A stretch of DNA of 64,000 bases from an uncultured Prevotellaceae bacterium (lineage in GTDB: Bacteria; Bacteroidota; Bacteroidia; Bacteroidales; Bacteroidaceae): contig ONDP01000004.1 in NCBI GenBank assembly GCA_900316645.1, forward strand, positions 48,726 through 112,725, given 5' to 3'. Under the pieces are notes generated by a model. It was not told the DNA's origin, did no database searches, and saw only the letters and a list, made by a program, of their open reading frames with translations. Positions within the stretch are counted from its first letter, which is position 1; the number at the start of each line of letters is the position of its first letter. Positions 40,147 to 49,737 of the stretch are shown here, piece after piece. The translations under genes and the position numbers were made by a program.

Positions 40147-42691
40147 ATGCTATTACATATCGCATGCCCCATTTGGGACTCGTCGGCAAATCGTTGTAAT
40201 TCAGTCGGCGAACATATTCCACATGGAAGAACTTGAAGATGTTGTGGATTCCCAAGACTATCTCGGCATAGGGACGGTCGGGATTCATCACATGTGCACC
40301 TGCCGGGAAATACATGAGTCGCGAATTGCCTGCATTCTCAGCCAAATAGGGATTGTTCTTGTCTGAGAGTTCGCCCCACAGCATGCGCACTCCGATATAC
40401 TCACGCCAGTGCAGTTTCTTCAGCAGCGGTATGCGGTTGAATATCTTACCGTTGAGGTCCCACGACACCATCAGCGACGCAAAGCGGTCGTTGAGGAATT
40501 CCATCGTATTGATGAGGTTGAACGTCTCAGGAATAATGATATACGACTGGTTGGCTGCCGGGAAAATCAGCAAGGGATAAGGCACTTGGTTCCACTGCAT
40601 ACCGCCCTTCAGCGAGATGTCCAGTTTTCCCCAATCGCTGAGCCAGAAACGCTTGTAGATGTGGAGCTCGGTATAGTTGTAGGAATAATCACCACCGAAG
40701 ACGCCTTTGAATCCCATGGTGTGAGAAACGCTGAACACAGGAGCATCCAGGTTGATGACACGTCGGCGCAACTTGTTGTTGATATAGGTTTCGCCCGGTG
40801 CATAGCGCAACTTGGCTGTGACCTCTGCTGTGCGGAGATATTCCCTGTTACCTGTACGGAAGAACTCTTCACGCGGAGCCTGGTCCAACGTGCGGAACGA
40901 CATCTTGCCGCAGGCCTCATTCTCTTCGAGTTTACCAATCAGCGTAGCCTTCAATCCCCAGTCGGTCTCATAATCGAATGACACCTGCTGACGATTGTAA
41001 TACATCATCTTGTCGGTATCAGCCCATTTGAAAGCCACCATGAAGTTATCCTTATCGGTATCCATGAAGCGGTCGAATGGTGAGCACACATCACGTCCCG
41101 TAGAAATCGTCACAGTGCGACGTGGGAACTCGTGAGGCAGGTATTTCTTGGCATTGAGCGAATAGGTGAACTCCAGATTATAATAATTCTGGTGACTGCC
41201 CCATCCGCGACCATAGTAGCCGGAGAGGAAGAAATGCTTGAAAAGGTTTGCCGTAGTCTTCAGACTCAGTCGGCTACGCCATCCGTCAACATAGTTACGT
41301 GTAAGGATGGTATTGACCGGACAGATATCGATATAGTTGGGGGTACTGGTCTCGATGGAGTTTTCGAACAGGGCCTTCAGTCCGAAGATGACATACTTCA
41401 TACCCTTGATATTCTCGATACGGTGGACGAACTTGTCCATCGAACTCTCGCTCTTGGTGAGTTCCACCTGTCGGAACTGATTCCAGAAGGCATCATCGCG
41501 CATCTCGGCATCGGCCTCAGTCACCTCAGGGGCTATGCCTCGGAAGAGTTTCTTCGGGATAGGATCGAAACTATAGTCCGACATGCGGGTAGTACGTGTC
41601 ACCATCAGTTCGCGGAGGAAACTGAGCAGTTCCAGTTCGGTTGACATGTCGTCCTTGGTCAGCACCCACTGTCCGTTAGGCAGCTTTTCATATTCCTGCA
41701 GAATTTTTACGTCTTTCACGAAATTGACATTGCTCTGCTTGGGAATGGTCATTTCGCAACGGCGCACATGCAACGTGGAATCCTTGAGGATATAGAGGTC
41801 GCCACGGAATCCCATATCGTTCTGGTTGTTGGGCAGGAAATGCAGATGGATGCAACTGTCACGCTCAATAGCCAGCGTGTCCTCGATGTAATAGCGATAG
41901 AACCCGATACCCTCTTTCGATATAGGCGAAATGAAGGGGTATTGCAACAGGCGGATATGATCCTGATACAAATCGATATTGGTGAACACATCCTTGAGCA
42001 CATTATTGACGATATCACCCGTTTGGAAGATATTGTTGACACCCTTGGACGACTGTCCCTGGATGATGGTCTTCTCGGCATGCGGTTCTTTACGATACAC
42101 TTTCTGGGAAACGGTCTCGTCAACACTCACGGGGAGTATCAGCTTTCCAGTGGCACTGCTTGTTTCTACCTGTTCTACCAACCAAGGGTGCTTCTTAAAG
42201 GGACCTGTCTCCAATTGCTCCGGCTTCAAGTCGTTCAACGAGGTGGTTATCTTCTCGTACTTATTATATTGATAGTAGTCGTTGACGCTCAAGTCAGTTT
42301 TCTTCTTGGCTTCCACCACCCTTTTCATCAACTCGACGGCAGGATTGTTCTTACGGCTATACTTGCTGCGCTTGGCTTTCACGGTAACCTCAGCCAACGT
42401 CTGCCTGTCGGGCTTCAGCGCTATATTCAGCTTAGCCTTTGTCTTGGCATTGACAGGAATGATGCGCGTCTTATAACCCACAGCGCTGAACGTGATGTTC
42501 CATCCCTCATGGCGAGCGATGGCATAGCGTCCCTCACCATTGGAGATAGCCGACAACTGATGTCCCTTATAAACCACACTGGCATAAGGGATGCTGTCGC
42601 CTGTCTCGGCATCAGTGACGTAGCCTGTAATCTGCTGGGCGCCGGCAGCTATAGGTAGAAATACAAAAAGGAAAAATAGTAAATGCTTCAT
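40136..42691 (-). CDS. DUF5686 / carboxypeptidase-regulatory-like outer-membrane protein
   Basis: This 851-residue protein has a signal peptide (1-18), an N-terminal carboxypeptidase regulatory-like beta domain (residues 19-95: ITGYVTDAETGDSIPYASVV), and then a long DUF5686 part with the many aromatic beta strands of an outer-membrane barrel, ending in GMRYVIAFSF with terminal Phe, the usual barrel end. The family is common in Bacteroidetes; its role is not known. It is the last gene of the ketosynthase operon and follows the LolA-like gene with a 45-bp gap filled by a 7-bp repeat. Confidence 0.85.
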   Translation of the reverse strand: MKHLLFFLFVFLPIAAGAQQITGYVTDAETGDSIPYASVVYKGHQLSAISNGEGRYAIARHEGWNITFSAVGYKTRIIPVNAKTKAKLNIALKPDRQTLAEVTVKAKRSKYSRKNNPAVELMKRVVEAKKKTDLSVNDYYQYNKYEKITTSLNDLKPEQLETGPFKKHPWLVEQVETSSATGKLILPVSVDETVSQKVYRKEPHAEKTIIQGQSSKGVNNIFQTGDIVNNVLKDVFTNIDLYQDHIRLLQYPFISPISKEGIGFYRYYIEDTLAIERDSCIHLHFLPNNQNDMGFRGDLYILKDSTLHVRRCEMTIPKQSNVNFVKDVKILQEYEKLPNGQWVLTKDDMSTELELLSFLRELMVTRTTRMSDYSFDPIPKKLFRGIAPEVTEADAEMRDDAFWNQFRQVELTKSESSMDKFVHRIENIKGMKYVIFGLKALFENSIETSTPNYIDICPVNTILTRNYVDGWRSRLSLKTTANLFKHFFLSGYYGRGWGSHQNYYNLEFTYSLNAKKYLPHEFPRRTVTISTGRDVCSPFDRFMDTDKDNFMVAFKWADTDKMMYYNRQQVSFDYETDWGLKATLIGKLEENEACGKMSFRTLDQAPREEFFRTGNREYLRTAEVTAKLRYAPGETYINNKLRRRVINLDAPVFSVSHTMGFKGVFGGDYSYNYTELHIYKRFWLSDWGKLDISLKGGMQWNQVPYPLLIFPAANQSYIIIPETFNLINTMEFLNDRFASLMVSWDLNGKIFNRIPLLKKLHWREYIGVRMLWGELSDKNNPYLAENAGNSRLMYFPAGAHVMNPDRPYAEIVLGIHNIFKFFHVEYVRRLNYNDLPTSPKWGMRYVIAFSF

Positions 42692-42695
42692 TCCT

Positions 42696-42737
42696 CACTT
42701 TTCACTTTTCACTTTTCACTTTTCACTTCTCACTTCT
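42696..42737. repeat. 7-bp tandem repeat between the LolA-like and DUF5686 genes
   Basis: Four CACTTTT units and two CACTTCT units in exact 7-bp register, ending at the stop codon of the LolA-like gene. Confidence 0.92.
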
Positions 42738-43240
42738 CACTTAAAAAAGTATTCAGTATAGCCTCCACTCCTGTCGTTCATGCGCAACAGGCGGAATGCA
42801 GAAGTCTTTGCATCGACAACGAGAACAAAAGACGTAAACATCTGGCGACGCTTTTTTCCTGTAGGAGTGATGGTAATCGTCTGCTCGTTGCCCTTGTTAG
42901 ATACTGTCAGGTCTTCACCTGCAGGTACTTGGCGACCGTTGATGACAGCCTCCAGAACAGCCTGGAAAGTAACGAACTGAGGATTCTTGCGACTATCGGT
43001 AACATGTTTCTTGCCACCCATTGTCATTGTAAACTTAGTGCCATCCATGATCAGTTGATCACGGTCATTGTCTGTAGAAATACAGATATAATTAGGTTTG
43101 CGAATCGTCATCGATCCTGTGGTAACCACATCCGTCTTAACTCCCTTCTTGTGGGCAGTCTTCGTCACTTGCTGAGCATTGACATTAGCCAAACATGCCA
43201 GCATACAGAACAAAATAAAAACAATCTTCTTCATAACCAA
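42737..43240 (-). CDS. LolA-like periplasmic lipoprotein carrier
   Basis: The 167-residue protein has a signal peptide (1-22, cleavage near VNA-QQV) and a beta-rich fold resembling LolA: GSMTIRKPNYICIST, LIMDGTKFTMTMGGKKHVTD and a late segment on cofactor-free beta strands (FTSFVLVVDAKTSAFRLLRM). LolA shuttles lipids across the periplasm. LolA homologues are standard in aryl-polyene and flexirubin clusters, and the place here between ketoreductase and DUF5686 supports that call. Similarity is moderate, so another LolA-type carrier role is possible. Confidence 0.6.
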   Translation of the reverse strand: MVMKKIVFILFCMLACLANVNAQQVTKTAHKKGVKTDVVTTGSMTIRKPNYICISTDNDRDQLIMDGTKFTMTMGGKKHVTDSRKNPQFVTFQAVLEAVINGRQVPAGEDLTVSNKGNEQTITITPTGKKRRQMFTSFVLVVDAKTSAFRLLRMNDRSGGYTEYFFK

Positions 43241-43273
43241 TTCTCCTAAAAAACTTAACCTTACCTAATATTT

Positions 43274-43301
43274 ACTCTAAACTATGAACTCTAAACTCTA
43301 A
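43274..43301. repeat. 7-bp tandem repeat at the end of the ketoreductase gene
   Basis: Units ACTCTAA, ACTATGA, ACTCTAA, ACTCTAA in register; the fourth contains the stop codon of the FabG-like gene. Confidence 0.85.
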
Positions 43302-44020
43302 GTATAAAGTCCTCCGTTAATTGAAATCACATTACCGGTAATGTAGCCGGCATTGGGCGATGCCAGGAACGCCACCAAGTCAGCCACCTCCTCGGGATTG
43401 CCGAAACGATTGGCTGGAATGGTCTTCTTAAGGGCTGCCTCATCAAGTCCCTCTGTCATATCAGTCTTGATAAAACCAGGGGCAACGGCATTGACCGTCA
43501 CATTCTTACGGGCCACTTCCTGTGCCAATGCCTTGGTAGCAGCGATAATACCGCCCTTGGCAGCAGAATAGTTGGTCTGACCAGGCAGTCCTTTGATACC
43601 GCTGACACTGGCCATATTGATGATGCGTCCGAACTTATGAATCTGCATAGCGGGCAACAATGGCTGGGTGACATTGAAGAAACCCGACAGGGTGATATCC
43701 AGCACACGATGCCAGTCGGCTTCAGGCATGAGTGCCATCACATTGTCACGACGGATACCGGCATTATTCACCACCACCTCGATATAATCATCGGGGTGCT
43801 GCTGTTGCCACTGCTGCAATGCTTCACGCGTCTGTGCAGCATCACTGACGTCGAAGCACATCAGTTCGCCTTTGCCTCCTATTTGCTCAAGGGTCTTCTC
43901 TGCCTCTGCCTGATTGCTGGCATAATTGATGATCACCTGATAGCCGTCCTGTGCCAGACGCACTGCTACAGCGCGTCCGATGCCGCGGCTACCTCCTGTT
44001 ACTAAAGCATACTTATTCAT
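43298..44020 (-). CDS. FabG-like 3-oxoacyl-ACP reductase
   Basis: This 240-residue short-chain dehydrogenase has the NADP motif TGGSRGIGRAVA, the NNAGI loop and the catalytic Ser-Tyr-Lys set (MASVSG near 138 and QTNYSAAKGGI near 149-155). It reduces 3-oxoacyl-ACP to 3-hydroxyacyl-ACP. The place in an operon with ketosynthase, ACP and dehydratase makes it the ketoreductase of that dedicated pathway and not the housekeeping FabG. The symbol is left open for that reason. Confidence 0.9.
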   Translation of the reverse strand: MNKYALVTGGSRGIGRAVAVRLAQDGYQVIINYASNQAEAEKTLEQIGGKGELMCFDVSDAAQTREALQQWQQQHPDDYIEVVVNNAGIRRDNVMALMPEADWHRVLDITLSGFFNVTQPLLPAMQIHKFGRIINMASVSGIKGLPGQTNYSAAKGGIIAATKALAQEVARKNVTVNAVAPGFIKTDMTEGLDEAALKKTIPANRFGNPEEVADLVAFLASPNAGYITGNVISINGGLYT

Positions 44021-44041
44021 ATTGACGATTTTTCTTATTTT

Positions 44042-45340
44042 CTAATTTAATAATATATCACATGTTTGTTGGGCAGTCATCACCACACCCTCCAGTCCGT
44101 GCAACATCACGTTCTGACCGGTTAGCAACAAGTTGCTGAGCGGCGTACGCGGTGAGAGCATCGTGAGCAGTGGCTGTCGGCAGTCTTTCCTCACACCATA
44201 GGCAGAGCCTTCTGGAGTACGGGTAAAGCGCTGCCATGTATGAGGTGTGCTGACATACTGCTGTTCCACCATATCACGCAGTCCCGGCACAGCCTTCTCA
44301 GCCAATGCCATCGGGTGACCTTCGCATGGTGTCAGCAGGTCGAGGAGTAAGTTTTCGTCCTTGCCATCCTCGGGCACTCTGCAACTCAGCATGACCTTGG
44401 CAGTATGTTCGTCCCACACACTTCCGCCTTCATACACAAACTTATTGTGATTGAAATAGGAAAGTGCATGAGGTTTCAGCACCAGCGAATAGGTGTACAT
44501 GCCATAAGTGTTGGCCAGCATCGACATCCTTGTACGGAATATCTTCTTCAGCACCTTGCTGTCTTTGACAAGCGCAAAGGTCTGGGCTGGATGAATATCG
44601 CTGATAAAGCTATCAGCCTCATAACGTTCGCCGTTAGCCGTCAGAGCTGCAACGATACGTCCTTCGTGTTCTATCAGTTCGGTCACCTCTGCACGACAGA
44701 CGACATCACCCCCCATGCGCTTGATGTCATCCACCAGGGAGCGCACAATCAGTCCGCTGTCGCCCTTCAGTCGCCAACTGCTCTGGATATAGCTCTTCTG
44801 ACTATGGGCAAAGGCCAGTAGTGGCAATGACTCACGTCGCAACTCGGTCTTCAGACAGGAACCCGACAGGACATCTATCAGCAAGGGATCGCTGAACGTC
44901 TCATTCAGCCAAATCCAGGCATTGACAGAAGGGTCAGGGTCTGGTCCCTGCAGCATCTCCACATATTTCTTTAAAGAAGCGCGCTGCTGGGGGAAGCGGT
45001 CGGTCAGCACATCAACGAAATGGTCGAAGCCTTGCGCCAGACAATAGGTCTGACCTTCAATGATAATCTGGTCTGTGTAGTCAACATCCATTCGATGCCA
45101 GGGCAGCTGCAGAAGTCCTAACTTCTCGAAAATGTCGTGCAACGTCTCTCCATCGCCCAGTCCACCCACATAGTGCAGACCCGTATCAAAGGAATGTCCC
45201 TTGCGCTGATAGCTCTGCATACAACCACCTGGTTGCCAATGCGCCTCCAGCACAAGGACCTTGCGACCAGCCTTTGCCAACAGATGGGCGCAGGTCAGTC
45301 CACCAAATCCACTTCCTATGATGACGACGTCGTATTTCAT
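44042..45340 (-). CDS. CrtI/retinol-saturase-like FAD oxidoreductase
   Basis: The 432-residue protein begins YDVVIIGSGFGGLTCAHLLA, the Rossmann FAD motif, continues with VLEAHWQPGGCMQSY and SFDTGLHYVGG, and ends with LTGQNVMLHGLEGV, all marks of the phytoene desaturase/retinol saturase group. It likely oxidises or reduces a polyene chain made by the neighbouring ketosynthase. It overlaps the MMPL gene by 1 bp and precedes the ketoreductase by 21 bp. Confidence 0.85.
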   Translation of the reverse strand: MKYDVVIIGSGFGGLTCAHLLAKAGRKVLVLEAHWQPGGCMQSYQRKGHSFDTGLHYVGGLGDGETLHDIFEKLGLLQLPWHRMDVDYTDQIIIEGQTYCLAQGFDHFVDVLTDRFPQQRASLKKYVEMLQGPDPDPSVNAWIWLNETFSDPLLIDVLSGSCLKTELRRESLPLLAFAHSQKSYIQSSWRLKGDSGLIVRSLVDDIKRMGGDVVCRAEVTELIEHEGRIVAALTANGERYEADSFISDIHPAQTFALVKDSKVLKKIFRTRMSMLANTYGMYTYSLVLKPHALSYFNHNKFVYEGGSVWDEHTAKVMLSCRVPEDGKDENLLLDLLTPCEGHPMALAEKAVPGLRDMVEQQYVSTPHTWQRFTRTPEGSAYGVRKDCRQPLLTMLSPRTPLSNLLLTGQNVMLHGLEGVVMTAQQTCDILLN

Positions 45341-47796
45341 TACTTATTGCGATTAATCCAACGGTAAATAGCCGGTTGTAGCACGTAGGAGAGAATCACT
45401 GCCGACAACAGTCCCACTAAGGTAGAGAAACCTACGGAACGGATAGCAGGATGAGAGGCGATGAGCATACTGCTCACCGTTGTTATCAGTGTGACAGCAC
45501 TCAAGAAGATGGCTGTCTTATGGAATGTCAGTTTCTGTGAGTCCTGATGCGTCAGTCCGTCCATCACGAAGATGCTATAGTCAACACCGATACCGAAGAT
45601 AAAGGTGGAGATGATGATACTGATCAGATTGAAGCGGATGTCAAACAGGACCATAGCGCCCAAGACAATCATCCAACTCAGCAAGATAGGCAGGAAGCCC
45701 AAAACAGTATGCTTCACATTGAAACGGAAGCTCAACAGCAAGACGACAAATACGAAAGCCATCGACAACCACTGCAGCACGTTGAAGTCTTCACTCATCC
45801 GCAGCAGGGTGTCTGTCGTATAATAATAGGTGTCAAGTACCAAGAGCTCTGGGCGCTGGGCAATGGCATCACAGATACGGATATAGTCACTCTCACTGCT
45901 CCTTACACTGTCGTTGGCACAACGTACCGAGGTGAAGCAGAGGAAATTGCCGTCATACGACTCCTCCATCAGTGTTGACTGATAACCGACAGGTATCAGT
46001 TTTGCCTCATATAAGGCATCTGGTTCATAATCGGAAGTCGCTGCTTCGAAGAAAGTATCGAAGGCATCTGAGGTAAGACCAGCCTGTGGGGCAGTTGACT
46101 GTATCAACTGGCGCACTTTGGCAAGACGATCCTCAGTCCAATAGGCTTTCCAAGCGTCAATACGCTTTTGCTGAACCTTAAGGGGCACAAAAATCTGATT
46201 GGTATGGGTATAGCTCTTGACGAGTCCCAACTGTTGCAGGGAGTCAAGTTTCTTGTCCAACAGGGCAAAGGCACTGATGGCTTCCTCCATCGTACGTCCC
46301 TTGCTGGCAAAGTATTTTGTCTTATCGCCCGTATAGGTCTTCTCGCGCAACACCTGCTCAGAATGTTCTGTCAGTTCTGCCTCATAGCCCAGATTGTGCA
46401 TATCGGCATCAAAACGTGTTCCTCCCACGAAGTAAGCTCCGATACAAACAGCCATCACCACAAAGATGACTATCAGCAAGGGCTTCTTGCGGTCGAAGGG
46501 ATACGTATTGATACGGTCTATCCAAGCAAAGGAGCGAACAGACGGTTCTGCCTTCTTTGAACTGAAGAACTGTGGCAGATACGTCAGACTGAACAGCGTT
46601 GTACCCAAGATAGCAAAGGCAGCAAAAAGACCAAAGTCCTGCAGCAAATCGGTCTGTATGAAAATCAGTCCTGCAAAGGAACCTATGGTTGTCAGACAGC
46701 CCAGCCATACCGGTTTCACCTGGTCGCGCAACATCCGTTCGGCATCACCCACATATTTCTGATGGGTCAGCACGTGCAGCACATAGCTCAATGCCACACC
46801 CAGTACGACACCACCGATACCCAGTGCCAGAAGGGAGAACTGCCCTTTGATGAAATACATCATCGTAAGTCCGAAGAGGGTACCGAAGACGACGGGTAAC
46901 AGCAAGAGGGGAATGGTGTCCCATCTGCGGAAACACACCAATAGGAAGATAAGAACCAAAACAAGGGCACCAGTGATGGTGGTGGTCAGGTCGTGCTTGA
47001 TTTGCGAAGAATTATAGTAGCCGCTGGCCGGAGTACCATGATAACTGATGCGGACATCAGGATGCTGCTTGGCAAACTCCTCTATCTGCTGGTTCATCAT
47101 CTCGAAAAGCGCTGACCCCTGACCGGTATTGGTTGAAGAGAAATGAGGGGTGATAAAGGCAATACATACCGTTGAGTCAGGCACGAAGAAATGGCCGTTG
47201 ACGGTATTGTAACTGCCTGCGCCTCCCTCGATGAGCGGTTTCAACTGCTCTGCCAGCACATTGCGCATGCCCATCGGGTCAATCTGTATCAACTCCGGCA
47301 GCACCTCCCCTACCTCACTCTGCATGTCAGCATAGTTCTGCTGCATCTGACGGGTGAAATGCTCTTTGGTCAGCAGGGTGTCGAAACGGGCATAGGCCGA
47401 TGTATCGATATAGGCTGGCAGATGGGCCATCATATAGTCGGCACCATCCAACATCAGGTCTTCTGGCAGTTGATAGAACACATCCTCAATGGTGTGGCTC
47501 ACGGAGTCACGCTGCAGAAGCGAATCCACAAACTGATCACATATTTCCGAGAGGTGTTCAACACCCTCTCCCTCAAAGAGCAGGAATGTCTTGTCCTTTA
47601 TCTTCAAATCGGCAAAAGCCAGTTTGGTAGTGCCATCCTCGTTCTTGGACGAGGGCATCAACTTATCAATGTCCTCCTCCAAATGAATACGGGTGGAAAA
47701 CCAGCCCAATACGAGGAAGAGGGCAGCCATTGATAACCAGCAGACAGTCTGATGGCTACGGAAATAGTGATATAACCTGATGAAAAAGTTGGTCAT
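45340..47796 (-). CDS. MMPL/RND-family lipid exporter
   Basis: This 818-residue protein has twelve helices in two halves, each with a large outside loop, as in MMPL and hopanoid-type RND exporters. The second half has GVDYSIFVMDGLTH (helix 10 region) and the first half GVVLGVALSYVLHVLTHQKY. Such exporters move lipid-like products, including aryl polyene precursors, out of the inner membrane. It is placed between the dehydratase (4-bp overlap) and the FAD oxidoreductase (1-bp overlap), so product export is the probable role. Confidence 0.88.
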   Translation of the reverse strand: MTNFFIRLYHYFRSHQTVCWLSMAALFLVLGWFSTRIHLEEDIDKLMPSSKNEDGTTKLAFADLKIKDKTFLLFEGEGVEHLSEICDQFVDSLLQRDSVSHTIEDVFYQLPEDLMLDGADYMMAHLPAYIDTSAYARFDTLLTKEHFTRQMQQNYADMQSEVGEVLPELIQIDPMGMRNVLAEQLKPLIEGGAGSYNTVNGHFFVPDSTVCIAFITPHFSSTNTGQGSALFEMMNQQIEEFAKQHPDVRISYHGTPASGYYNSSQIKHDLTTTITGALVLVLIFLLVCFRRWDTIPLLLLPVVFGTLFGLTMMYFIKGQFSLLALGIGGVVLGVALSYVLHVLTHQKYVGDAERMLRDQVKPVWLGCLTTIGSFAGLIFIQTDLLQDFGLFAAFAILGTTLFSLTYLPQFFSSKKAEPSVRSFAWIDRINTYPFDRKKPLLIVIFVVMAVCIGAYFVGGTRFDADMHNLGYEAELTEHSEQVLREKTYTGDKTKYFASKGRTMEEAISAFALLDKKLDSLQQLGLVKSYTHTNQIFVPLKVQQKRIDAWKAYWTEDRLAKVRQLIQSTAPQAGLTSDAFDTFFEAATSDYEPDALYEAKLIPVGYQSTLMEESYDGNFLCFTSVRCANDSVRSSESDYIRICDAIAQRPELLVLDTYYYTTDTLLRMSEDFNVLQWLSMAFVFVVLLLSFRFNVKHTVLGFLPILLSWMIVLGAMVLFDIRFNLISIIISTFIFGIGVDYSIFVMDGLTHQDSQKLTFHKTAIFLSAVTLITTVSSMLIASHPAIRSVGFSTLVGLLSAVILSYVLQPAIYRWINRNK

Positions 47797-48209
47797 TGCA
47801 TAAATATTTTCAAGTCAACTTCAGCGACAGTTTCATCGGCAACCTTTGAGACACCATGCGCCAGCGTCATATTACCGAAAGAAAAGCCAAACGACACCTC
47901 TGTCTGAATACGTTCGTTCAACTGAGGACGGCGATGGCAACAGAAGTTCTTCACCTCCACAATCATTCCGATAGGAGCCTTGTCGCCCTCTGCCTTCAAA
48001 CTGGCAGCAAGGGCCGAACACGACTGGGCGATATGTTCTATCAACCCAGTCGGAGCTATCATTCCGTCAGGCAACAGGAAATAGTTTCCCCTCGCAATGG
48101 TGAGTGCCGAACAGGCAGAAGTTTCGTTCTGCTGTTCAAACTCATCCACCATCATAAAGGGATCGCGTTGCGGAATGAGTCTCTTGATGTCGTCGCCTTG
48201 AATGATCAT
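47793..48209 (-). CDS. Hotdog-fold 3-hydroxyacyl-ACP dehydratase (ApeP/FabZ-like)
   Basis: The 138-residue protein has LIPQRDPFMMVDEF at the start and GLIEHIAQSCSALAASLK in the middle, as in FabZ-type dehydratases of aryl-polyene clusters. It removes water from 3-hydroxyacyl-ACP. In FabZ the first motif is PHR; here the His is replaced by Gln. Members of the pathway-specific branch often differ from FabZ in this way, but this should be kept in mind. It overlaps ACP and exporter genes by 4 bp each. Confidence 0.75.
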   Translation of the reverse strand: MIIQGDDIKRLIPQRDPFMMVDEFEQQNETSACSALTIARGNYFLLPDGMIAPTGLIEHIAQSCSALAASLKAEGDKAPIGMIVEVKNFCCHRRPQLNERIQTEVSFGFSFGNMTLAHGVSKVADETVAEVDLKIFMQ

Positions 48210-48451
48210 GCTGGCAAGTGCTGCTCGATGTAATCGTAGAGATTGTTGAATGTCTGAATCTGATGCAACTCGTTGACGGGAATAGTGATTTTGTAAGTCA
48301 CCTGTACCAGTGCGATCAAGTCAACCAGATTGATGCTGTCCAACTGGAGGGTATCCTTCAGATTGGCATCGGGGGTAAATTCACTCTGTTCTACTTCAAA
48401 CTCTTCTGAGAGCAGTCCATTTACCTGCTCAATGATTTCTTCTCTTGTCAT
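48206..48451 (-). CDS. Acyl carrier protein (pathway-specific)
   Basis: At 81 residues and strongly acidic, with LQLDSINLVDLIALV near residue 36-50, where Ser39 of the DS motif should carry phosphopantetheine. Carrier proteins hold the growing acyl chain. It differs from the usual AcpP sequence (DSL), which supports a dedicated role beside ketosynthase, dehydratase and ketoreductase. It follows the ketosynthase gene by 57 bp. Confidence 0.85.
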   Translation of the reverse strand: MTREEIIEQVNGLLSEEFEVEQSEFTPDANLKDTLQLDSINLVDLIALVQVTYKITIPVNELHQIQTFNNLYDYIEQHLPA

Positions 48452-48471
48452 AATGTTTTAAATTTAAAAAT

Positions 48472-48503
48472 TTCGTTATTTCGATATTCCGTTATTCTGG
48501 GAT
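48472..48503. repeat. 8-bp tandem repeat between ketosynthase and ACP genes
   Basis: Units TTCGTTAT, TTCGATAT, TCCGTTAT, TCTGGGAT in 8-bp register; similar in sequence to the truB-queA array at 17721. Confidence 0.7.
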
Positions 48504-48508
48504 TTCAA

Positions 48509-49732
48509 CTAAAGATTCTTAACAATCAAGGTTGAATTGGTACCGCCGAAGCCAAATGAATTGCTAAGGAAGGTATCGAAGTGAGCCTCAATCGTCTCGG
48601 GGATAACGTTCACACAGGCTGTTTCCTCGTCAGGATTCTCGAAGTTGACATTGCCGGCAATGAAGTTGTTCTTCATCATCAGGATGGTATAGATAATCTC
48701 CGATGCGCCAGCCATCCACATCTCATGACCTGTCTGACTCTTTGTTGAGGTAACAGGTACGCGGTAGTCGCCAAAAATCTGGGCAATAGCCTGGGCCTCG
48801 CGACTGTCGCCAATCTTGGTAGAGGTAGCATGTGCATTCACATAGCCAATCTCCTTGACATTGATACCGCTATGCTGCAGGCAAAGCTCCAATGAACGGG
48901 CAGGACCTGCCACATTGGGCGTAGAGATATGGTCGCCATTGCCAGAGAATCCCCAGCTTACAATTTCTGCAAGGATAGGTGCACCACGACGAACAGCACT
49001 CTCGTAATCCTCAAGAACCAGTGTTGCAGCACCACCACCAGGCACCAGTCCGTTACGGTCCTTATCAAAAGGACGACTGGCTTTGGTAGCATCGTTATCA
49101 TCGCGCAGGGCAAATGACTGAATACCGTCGAACGATGCCACACCATACATATTAGCTTCCTGGGCACCGCCACAGACTACACAGTCCTGCAGCCCATTCT
49201 TAATGAGCAGATAGCTCAATCCAATAGACTGCGAACCGGAAGCACAGGCTGCCGATGCTGTCAGGTTGATACCCTTCAGATGAAACAGACAGGCCAGATT
49301 CATCGTCACTGTCGAGTTCATCGACTGGAAGATGGCACCGCTGCCGCAAGCTGCCGTAGAACCAAACTGGCGGAACTTATCCAGTGCCACCATCGTGGCC
49401 TCAGCCACAGAGTCGTTACCGAAGATAATACCTACCTCATGCTGGTCGATATAGTCCTGATCCAGACGTGCAGCTGCCAGAGCATCACGCGTTGACATAT
49501 AGGCATACTGTGCCTCCTCTGGCATGAACTGACGGAAGTTACGGTTTACATAAGGTTTCAAGTCTGCCTTGGGAACATTAGCACAGAAAGGAGAACGGAA
49601 TCCCTTATCCATACGCTCCTGACTGAACACGATACCACTCTTTCCTTCATACAGGCTCTGACGTACCTCGTCGAGGGTTATACCCAGACACGACCAGATA
49701 CCCATACCTGTGATTACTACTCTTCTTTCCAT
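48509..49732 (-). CDS. Beta-ketoacyl synthase (KAS I/II type)
   Basis: This 407-residue enzyme extends acyl-ACP by decarboxylative condensation. The catalytic triad is complete: Cys in SAACASGSQSIG near 164, His in NAHATSTKIGD near 298 and His in KSQTGHEMWMAGASE near 335, plus the end SFGFGGTNSTLI. A complete Cys-His-His set means it is an active ketosynthase. No chain-length-factor partner is found in the operon. The flanking ACP, dehydratase and MMPL genes point to a special lipid or polyene. Confidence 0.92.
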   Translation of the reverse strand: MERRVVITGMGIWSCLGITLDEVRQSLYEGKSGIVFSQERMDKGFRSPFCANVPKADLKPYVNRNFRQFMPEEAQYAYMSTRDALAAARLDQDYIDQHEVGIIFGNDSVAEATMVALDKFRQFGSTAACGSGAIFQSMNSTVTMNLACLFHLKGINLTASAACASGSQSIGLSYLLIKNGLQDCVVCGGAQEANMYGVASFDGIQSFALRDDNDATKASRPFDKDRNGLVPGGGAATLVLEDYESAVRRGAPILAEIVSWGFSGNGDHISTPNVAGPARSLELCLQHSGINVKEIGYVNAHATSTKIGDSREAQAIAQIFGDYRVPVTSTKSQTGHEMWMAGASEIIYTILMMKNNFIAGNVNFENPDEETACVNVIPETIEAHFDTFLSNSFGFGGTNSTLIVKNL

Positions 49733-49737
49733 AGTTT